From NCBI GenBank assembly GCA_022750055.1, contig JAKIWL010000002.1:85042-149041 (forward strand): 64,000 bases of DNA. The letters run 5' to 3'. The notes below the pieces were generated by a model that saw only the letters and a list, made by a program, of their open reading frames with translations, was not told the DNA's origin and did no database searches. This document shows, piece by piece, positions 59,004-64,000 of this stretch (position 1 is the first letter of the stretch; every line of letters begins with the position of its first letter). The stretch comes from Thermoplasmata archaeon. GTDB taxonomy: Archaea > Thermoplasmatota > Thermoplasmata > Lutacidiplasmatales > UBA184. A program made the translations under genes and the position numbers.

Positions 59004-60203
59004 ATGACGAGTTCGCTCCCTCGGGTGGCCGTCCTCGCGGCCGTCCGGACCCCGATCGGCAAGTTCGGGGGCGGGCTTCGGGAGGTTCCGGCGACGGCGC
59101 TCGGCACGATCGCCGTCCGCGCCGCCCTGCGAACGGCCGGGGTGCTGCCCTCCGACGTCCCGTTCGTGACCATGGGGCATTGCATCCAGGCCGGGGCCGG
59201 GCAGAATCCCGCGCGTCAGGTGCTTCGGGGGGCGGGGATCCCGGATCGATCCGGTGCCTTCACCATCAACATGGTCTGCGGCTCGGGGATGCAGGCCCTC
59301 CTGGTCACGACCGCTTCGATCCGTTCGGGGGAGCTATCCCTCGGAGTAGCCGGTGGGATGGAGAGCATGTCATCGTCTCCGTTCCTGATCCCCTCGAAGG
59401 CTCGCTGGGGAATGCGATACGGCGCTCCGCCTCTCGACGATGCGATGTTGCGGGACTCGCTCCTAGACGCCTACGGGGAGCACGAGCACATGGGCCTGAC
59501 CGGGGAGCGGGTGGCCCAGAAGTTCGGGATCACGCGGGCCGATGCGGATGCGTTTGCACTGCGAAGCCACCGTGCCGCGGCGCGCGCCAACGCCGACGGC
59601 ACGTTCGCCTCCGAGACCGTCCCGATCCCGCGCGACCTACCTGGGACGCCGCTAGGTCTCGCCCACGATGAGGGCCCGCGCGGCGACTCGACGCTCGAGG
59701 GACTCGCTCGTCTCACCCCGTCGTTCTCCCCCGACGGGATCCTGACCGCCGGAAATTCCTCCCAGTTGTCCGACGGGGCGGCGGCCCTCGTCCTGGCGAG
59801 CGATTCGGAGGCGGAGCGTCGGGGAATCCGCCCGATCGCCTGGGTTCACTCGAGCGCGGTGGGCGGAGTCGCTCCCTCTGACGTGATGGAGTCTCCGATC
59901 CCGACCGTCCGAGCGCACCTCGAGCGGGTCGGCCTGGACGTGTCGGCGATCGACCGGATCGAGCATAACGAGGCATTCGCCTCGGCCTCCATCGCCGTCC
60001 AACGGGCGTTCCAGTTTCCCGACGACCGATTCAATGTGCACGGGGGAGCGGTCGCGCTCGGGCATCCGATCGGGGCGAGCGGCGCCCGGATCGTCGTGAC
60101 CCTCCTACACGAGTTGGTGCGTTCGGGCGGGCGCTACGGCCTCGCCACCCTGTGCATGGGCGGCGGGAACGGCCTGAGCCTGATCCTCGAGCGAGCAGGG
60201 TAG
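59004..60203 (+). CDS. Thiolase (acetyl-CoA C-acetyltransferase)
   Basis: 399 residues. Active Cys in NMVCGSGMQA (Cys 92), HNEAFASASIAVQ (His/Asn), GGAVALGHPIGASGAR (His, about 348) and CMGGGNG (second catalytic Cys, about 386). QAGAGQNPARQVL is the N-terminal thiolase signature. Both degradative and biosynthetic types share these. With the acyl-CoA dehydrogenase it could complete beta-oxidation, or it could form acetoacetyl-CoA for isoprenoids. Confidence 0.92.
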   Translation: MTSSLPRVAVLAAVRTPIGKFGGGLREVPATALGTIAVRAALRTAGVLPSDVPFVTMGHCIQAGAGQNPARQVLRGAGIPDRSGAFTINMVCGSGMQALLVTTASIRSGELSLGVAGGMESMSSSPFLIPSKARWGMRYGAPPLDDAMLRDSLLDAYGEHEHMGLTGERVAQKFGITRADADAFALRSHRAAARANADGTFASETVPIPRDLPGTPLGLAHDEGPRGDSTLEGLARLTPSFSPDGILTAGNSSQLSDGAAALVLASDSEAERRGIRPIAWVHSSAVGGVAPSDVMESPIPTVRAHLERVGLDVSAIDRIEHNEAFASASIAVQRAFQFPDDRFNVHGGAVALGHPIGASGARIVVTLLHELVRSGGRYGLATLCMGGGNGLSLILERAG

Positions 60204-60231
60204 TCCAAGGCTCGCTGGACGCCCCGTCCTC

Positions 60232-61449
60232 CTAGTGGAGGGGCAAGCCCAGTCGGCGTTCCATGTCGGCGACCAGGGCCAGGGAACTTCGTCGACTCCC
60301 TTTCGGGAACGCCCCCCGGGCGCTGCGCTCGATCACCGTGGCGTACCGTGCGATCCTCGCCAGGGCGCGTTCCGTTCCGAGATTCCTTGAGAGGTCCTTC
60401 GAGACGTCGTCCCGCAGGCGTCGGAGGGAGCGTTCGGCCAGCGAGCCCCCGCCGACGTCACCGAGGGCGATCCGGAAGGCCCGGCGCACGGATGACGCCG
60501 CGTGGGCTGCGACCTCCAGGGCCCTCTGGTCCCACTCGAGCGGGCGACCGTAGGGGACCGACAAGAGATACCAGCGGACCGCCGCCGCCCCCGCCCCCTG
60601 GACCGCCGAACGGACCGTCACGAGGTTGCCGGTGGACTTGGACATCTTCACGCCGTGCTGGGTGACGAAGTCGGCATAGAGATAATGCCGGGCGAACGGC
60701 CGCCGGTCGAGCGCCTGGGCGAGTTCGCTCTCGGCATAGTGGTGCGGGAAGGCGAGGTCGAGCCCCCCGCCGTGAAGGTCCACCGGCAGGCCGAGATAGC
60801 GGCGGGCCATCACGTAGCATTCGAGGTGCCAACCCGGGGTGCCCATCCCCCACGGGCTCGGCCAGGCTGGTCCACCGGGATGCGGCGGAAGCCAGACCGA
60901 GAACTCTCCGAGCTCGAGACCGTCGGGGCTGGGGACGCCCGGCTCGGCCACCGCATGCTCGACCGCCTCGGAGGCCAACGGAGATTCCCGGCTCCTACGG
61001 TCCGACGGTCGATAGACCAGACCCTGCTCGCGCGGCTCGAGCCGTCCGGTGCGCGCCAGGGCCCTCACCGTCGACCGCATCGCGGCGATGTGGTCGCTCG
61101 CTCTCGGGTAGAGGTCGGCCGGAAGGATCCCAACGCTGCCGAGGTCGGAGCGGAACCTACGCTCCTCTCGCCGGGCTAAGAGCTTCCAGCTCGTCTCTAA
61201 CGCGAGCGCTCGATCGAAGATCTTGTCCTCGAAATCCGTGATGTTCATGACGTGTCGGACCCGGACCCCCTCGGCCTGGAGGTGGCGCTTGAGCACGTCG
61301 AAGAAGAGGTAGGTCCGCGCATGGCCGACATGGGCGTCGGCGTAGACCGTGGGCCCGCAAACGTAGATCGTGAACGGTCGGCCCGGTCGCGGTCCCAGGG
61401 GCCGTACGCGGCCCGACCGCGGATCTCGGACGGCCAGCCCCATGGCCAC
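60232..61449 (-). CDS. cysS: Cysteinyl-tRNA synthetase
   Basis: 405 residues. IYVCGPTVYADAHVGHART supplies the first zinc Cys and the HVGH form of HIGH. GTPGWHLECYVMA, then LHGGGLDLAFPHHYAE give the other zinc ligands, and VKMSKSTGN is KMSKS. Somewhat shorter than the usual 460 because the C-terminal helical tail is reduced. CTTAACGG at about 61469-61477 on the other strand reads CCGTTAAG as TATA, spaced for a GTG start at 61449 or the ATG at 61443. Near-leaderless. Confidence 0.94.
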   Translation of the reverse strand: MAMGLAVRDPRSGRVRPLGPRPGRPFTIYVCGPTVYADAHVGHARTYLFFDVLKRHLQAEGVRVRHVMNITDFEDKIFDRALALETSWKLLARREERRFRSDLGSVGILPADLYPRASDHIAAMRSTVRALARTGRLEPREQGLVYRPSDRRSRESPLASEAVEHAVAEPGVPSPDGLELGEFSVWLPPHPGGPAWPSPWGMGTPGWHLECYVMARRYLGLPVDLHGGGLDLAFPHHYAESELAQALDRRPFARHYLYADFVTQHGVKMSKSTGNLVTVRSAVQGAGAAAVRWYLLSVPYGRPLEWDQRALEVAAHAASSVRRAFRIALGDVGGGSLAERSLRRLRDDVSKDLSRNLGTERALARIARYATVIERSARGAFPKGSRRSSLALVADMERRLGLPLH

Positions 61450-61547
61450 GCCCGGGGCCGCTCGCCCTCCTTAACGGTTGCCGAGCTGCTTGCGTCGTCC
61501 TCCCGAGCGGCAACCTCAAGAACCCGGCCCCGAGTGCCGGAGCCTCC

Positions 61548-61784
61548 ATGGAAACGTTGTTCCTCCTGGTCGAGACGGAGGTAGGCCGACTCGAGGAGGT
61601 CCGCCGCCGGCTCCAGGCCGAGCCGACGGTGGTGGAGGTCGAAGCGGTGACCGGACCGTACGACCTCATCGCGAAGGTGCAGGCCCCTCACATCAACCAG
61701 GCCCTGGATGTAGTCGTGCACCGGATCCGCCGGATCCCCGGCATCAAGGGGACCGAGACGCTCGTCACCATGGCCGGTCCGTAG
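61548..61784 (+). CDS. Stand-alone RAM (Lrp/AsnC effector) domain protein
   Basis: 78 residues: FLLVETEVGRLEEVRRRL, VVEVEAVTGPYDLIAKVQAP, HRIRRIPGIKGTETLVTM. This is the ACT-like amino-acid-binding half of Lrp regulators without the HTH. Such stand-alone domains can dimerise with full-length Lrp proteins and modulate them. Monocistronic start; the peroxiredoxin gene follows 18 bp later. Confidence 0.85.
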   Translation: METLFLLVETEVGRLEEVRRRLQAEPTVVEVEAVTGPYDLIAKVQAPHINQALDVVVHRIRRIPGIKGTETLVTMAGP

Positions 61785-61802
61785 GAGGGCTTCGCCCCCA
61801 CC

Positions 61803-62273
61803 GTGGCCTCGGCCGGGGAGGATCCTGCCGTGCTCGAGGTCGGTCAACCCGCCGTCGATTTCGAGGCCCCGGTCTCCAGCGGCGGACGCGTTCGTCTTTC
61901 CGACTGGCGGGGTCATCCCGTCGTCCTGTTTTTTTTCCCGAAGGCGAACACGACGGGGTGCGCGAGGGAGACGAGGGGGTTCGCCCTTCTGTTCCCCGAA
62001 CTCGACGCCCGAGGCGTCCGCGTACTCGGGATCAGCGTCGACCGGATCGGGACCCAGACAGGGTTCGCCCACGATTGCGGGGCGGGGTTCCCGATGGCGG
62101 CGGACGCCGACAAGAAGATCGCCACCGCCTTCGGCGTCCTCGGTTTCCTGGGGTATGCAAAGCGCGTGACGTTCTTCATCGGGCCCGACGGAACGATCGT
62201 CGACCGGGTGGCCTCGGGCCTGCCGGGGCCCCATGTGACCCGGGCGAAACAGCGCTACCTCAGCGTTCCGTAG
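61803..62273 (+). CDS. Peroxiredoxin, Bcp/PrxQ type
   Basis: 156 residues. DFEAPVSSGGRVRLSDWRGH, then VVLFFFPKANTTGCARETRG with the peroxidatic Cys in the TxxC context (about residue 53). GISVDRIGTQTGFAHDCGAGF holds a second Cys further away. Reduces hydroperoxides with thioredoxin-like donors. The GTG start lies 18 bp after the RAM gene; likely co-transcribed. Confidence 0.9.
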   Translation: MASAGEDPAVLEVGQPAVDFEAPVSSGGRVRLSDWRGHPVVLFFFPKANTTGCARETRGFALLFPELDARGVRVLGISVDRIGTQTGFAHDCGAGFPMAADADKKIATAFGVLGFLGYAKRVTFFIGPDGTIVDRVASGLPGPHVTRAKQRYLSVP

Positions 62274-62418
62274 ACGGGCCTACGCGCCCGCCGGGAATCA
62301 CCCGGGATCGGGTCGGCCGGGGGGGGTTCGGCCTCCGCCTCGACGGTCCCGGTCGAGCTCGGAGGGTCCGCGGACGCCACCCGGGCGATTCGGTCCCGTT
62401 CAGGCTCCGGAAGGGTCC

Positions 62419-63399
62419 CTACTCGGGGGGCAGCACAGAGGGGGCCGGGGCGACGTCGTCGGGGTTCGCCTTCTTTCGTCCCCAGGTCGGGGGGTATCGG
62501 GCCGGGTCGACGAAGACCCGCTCCGCATCGACGACCCACCCGGTCCGCCGGCGGGTGATCTCGTCCCGGTCGACCAGGGCCGTGCCGGTGGCGAGGAGCG
62601 TTCCGGACCGCGAGAGCAACACGACCCGACGACCCTTGTCAAACGGACGGGGAGTGGCGACGATACCGCCTGCCGCGAGGTCCGATCCGTGGGCGATCGC
62701 GGAGGCGGCCGAGTCCTTGACCACGACGCTCGGGAACTCCCGCGTCACTTCCTCCATGGGGTGCAGGAGGGCGACGAGCGCAGCCGGCCCACCCCCCCGA
62801 GCGGCGTGCAGGGCGTCTGCGAGCGCCGATAGACTGACCGACTGCGCCTCGGTGAATGGGCCGGTTCCCGTGCGACGGAGCTCCTCGAGGTGCGCGTCGA
62901 CTCCCAGGGCCTCCCCGATGTCGACCGCCAGGGTCCGGACGTAGGTGCCCGAGTCTCCGATCACGTCGATGAGGAGCCGGTCCCCACGCTGTTGAAGCAG
63001 GGAGAGGCGGTGGATCGTGCGGATGCGTCGGAGCCGTCGGACGGCGGAACGGACCGGAGGGGTCTGGAAGATCGGCCCCACGAACTCCGAAAGGACCCGC
63101 TCGAGCTCCCGGGCGGCGACGGGCCCGTGAAGACGGACCACGCCAACGTAGCGCTTGGGGAACTCGAGCAGGAGCGGGAGCAGCTTCAGCGCCGGTCCCA
63201 CTCCGACCCACAGGAGTCCCGACACGTTCGGGTCGAGGGTCCCGGCGTGGCCGGCCGTGCCCACGCCGAGGAGGTCGCGGGCCCAGGCCGTCACCTGATG
63301 GGAGGTCGGTCCCCGGGGCTTGTCGAGGAGCAGGAAGGCCCCCTCGGACAGGCGCCGCCCTACCTCGGGGGCGACGGTGGCCAGCTCCGGCCCGCTCAC
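62419..63399 (-). CDS. cbf5: tRNA/rRNA pseudouridine synthase Cbf5 (TruB family) with PUA domain
   Basis: 326 residues. GAFLLLDKPRGPTSHQVTAW, GHAGTLDPNVSGLLWVGVG with the catalytic Asp (about 60), KRYVGVVRLHG, SGTYVRTLAVDIGEALGVDAHLEELRRTGTGPF, then a C-terminal PUA domain (SAIAHGSDLAAGGIVA). In archaea it is the catalytic subunit of H/ACA RNPs and also makes Psi55 in tRNA. The GTG overlaps the cytidylate kinase stop (GTGA). The convergent 62274-62418 spacer holds no gene. Confidence 0.93.
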   Translation of the reverse strand: MSGPELATVAPEVGRRLSEGAFLLLDKPRGPTSHQVTAWARDLLGVGTAGHAGTLDPNVSGLLWVGVGPALKLLPLLLEFPKRYVGVVRLHGPVAARELERVLSEFVGPIFQTPPVRSAVRRLRRIRTIHRLSLLQQRGDRLLIDVIGDSGTYVRTLAVDIGEALGVDAHLEELRRTGTGPFTEAQSVSLSALADALHAARGGGPAALVALLHPMEEVTREFPSVVVKDSAASAIAHGSDLAAGGIVATPRPFDKGRRVVLLSRSGTLLATGTALVDRDEITRRRTGWVVDAERVFVDPARYPPTWGRKKANPDDVAPAPSVLPPE

Positions 63400-63944
63400 G
63401 CCCCTGCCCCGCCGGTCCGCGCTCGGACGAACTCCGCGATCCTCTGGGCGACCTCGTCGGCGCCGGAGCGCGACGAATCGATCGTGAGGTCCGGGCGTTC
63501 CCGGTCGAGGTCGATCGCGTAGTAGGCGAGAAACCGACGCCGCTCGCTCGCCTCGCGCTCGCGGGTCAGGGCGAGGCATCGTTCGAGATCCTGGTGGTCG
63601 CGCTGAGCGAGGCGGGCGACGCGGACCGCTTCGGGAGCGGTGACCCACAGGTAGTCGACCTCGATGCGACGCTGTCGGCAGAGCGCGCCGGCGAGGCGGG
63701 CGTCGAGGACCCGCCCCGGCCGGGCGAGCGAAAGGACCGCCGCGTCGAGCGAGCGGTCGATGGAGTCGTCCCGCTCGGCGATCTGGGAGAGCTCCTCGAG
63801 GCTCACGTTTCTACGGCTCGCCTCCGCGCGGAAGAGCTCGCCGGCGCTCACGAACTCGTAACCCAGCCACTGGGCGGCCAGGCGCCCGGAGGTCGATTTC
63901 CCGCTGCCGGGGGGACCCCCGATCGCGACGACCCGCCCGGTCAC
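63396..63944 (-). CDS. cmk: Cytidylate kinase (archaeal type)
   Basis: 182 residues. P-loop VVAIGGPPGSGKSTSGRLAA (about 5-24), then YEFVSAGELFRAEASRRNVS and ERDDSIDRSLDA, the archaeal Cmk pattern, and VLDARLAGALC as substrate strand. Phosphorylates CMP/dCMP. GTG start overlapping an upstream stop, and stop overlapping cbf5: a compact operon usual in archaea. Confidence 0.92.
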   Translation of the reverse strand: MTGRVVAIGGPPGSGKSTSGRLAAQWLGYEFVSAGELFRAEASRRNVSLEELSQIAERDDSIDRSLDAAVLSLARPGRVLDARLAGALCRQRRIEVDYLWVTAPEAVRVARLAQRDHQDLERCLALTREREASERRRFLAYYAIDLDRERPDLTIDSSRSGADEVAQRIAEFVRARTGGAGA

Positions 63945-64000
63945 GCGGACGGGCTCGGCGGGTTGGGCGGGTCGGTGAGGTGCTTGAGCTCGTAGCGCCG
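63941..64000 (-). CDS. C-terminal tail of an unidentified gene, cut by window edge
   Basis: The last 19 codons end LKHLTDPPNPPSPSA with a TGA that overlaps the cmk GTG. In many archaea the gene before cmk is a DUF106 (EMC3-like) membrane protein. That placement is the only hint; the sequence here is too short to assign. Confidence 0.5.
   Translation of the reverse strand, partial: RRYELKHLTDPPNPPSPSA

Noticed and set aside
1-64000. CRISPR array
   Set aside because: No series of regularly spaced identical repeats was seen. The Cas4/RecB-like nuclease at 28221 has no cas neighbours.

Overview
The window is archaeal and GC-rich. Archaeal markers are transcription factor B, PCNA, aIF2 gamma, ribosomal protein S6e, Cbf5, PurP, the archaeal phosphopantothenate synthetase, a Ser/His signal peptidase, class III pilins, and BRE/TATA promoters in place of bacterial -35/-10 boxes. 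Many TATA boxes lie about 25-30 bp before the start codon, so leaderless transcripts appear common. GC-rich coding sequence, split-type methylmalonyl-CoA mutase genes, PKD-containing solute binders and IVD-type acyl-CoA dehydrogenase would suit a heterotrophic Thermoplasmatota-like euryarchaeon. The lineage is an inference, not a measurement.

Layout. 1-4.4 kb: arginine operon argJ-argB-argG-argH (argJ cut by the window edge). 4.5-7.4 kb: a zinc-finger gene, a long leader region, an ACT-domain regulator, then a 1.44-kb element with terminal inverted repeats and a 10-bp target duplication that carries a TnpB-like gene missing a catalytic Asp. 7.5-19.7 kb: PKD/oligopeptide-binding lipid-anchored or membrane-anchored protein, pheS-pheT, methylmalonyl-CoA mutase large subunit and epimerase, enolase, ribosomal S2, a TrmB-type regulator and a DUF1801 protein.

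19.96-26.90 kb is an accessory island of different base and codon use, bracketed by a 31-bp imperfect direct repeat. It holds a PD-(D/E)xK nuclease-like protein, tiny ORFs, a C2H2 mini-protein, a tightly overlapping ParB / ParB-like (lacking the CTPase domain) / proteasome-like Ntn-hydrolase operon, a PAPS-reductase-like (PP-loop) protein, an AbrB-like protein, a SWIM-finger DDE transposase and a second proteasome-like Ntn-hydrolase. This is the best candidate for an undescribed system.

27-42.7 kb: TFB, a RecB/Cas4-like nuclease, PurP, an ABC exporter, a zinc ribbon protein, a decayed copy of the TnpB element end, an aquaporin, tRNA-Ser(GGA) with a T-loop insertion, a GAF protein, phosphopantothenate synthetase, a coiled-coil protein, IVD-like acyl-CoA dehydrogenase, NadB, a GNAT protein, PRPP synthetase and an MFS exporter.

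43-50.7 kb: two paralogous type IV pilins with matching promoters and leaders, a signal peptidase, a GDT1-like membrane protein, a cyclase-family hydrolase, Trm112-like/aIF2 gamma/S6e and a prepilin peptidase able to process the pilins. 50.8-64 kb: methylmalonyl-CoA mutase B12 subunit, MeaB GTPase, a methyltransferase, a 44-aa membrane protein, FKBP isomerase, a glycosyltransferase/epimerase pair, a winged-helix and a GNAT protein, AlaX, PCNA, thiolase, CysRS, a RAM-domain protein, peroxiredoxin, Cbf5, cytidylate kinase and the tail of one more gene. The mutase subunits, epimerase, MeaB, acyl-CoA dehydrogenase and thiolase together indicate branched-chain or odd-chain acyl-CoA and propionate metabolism.
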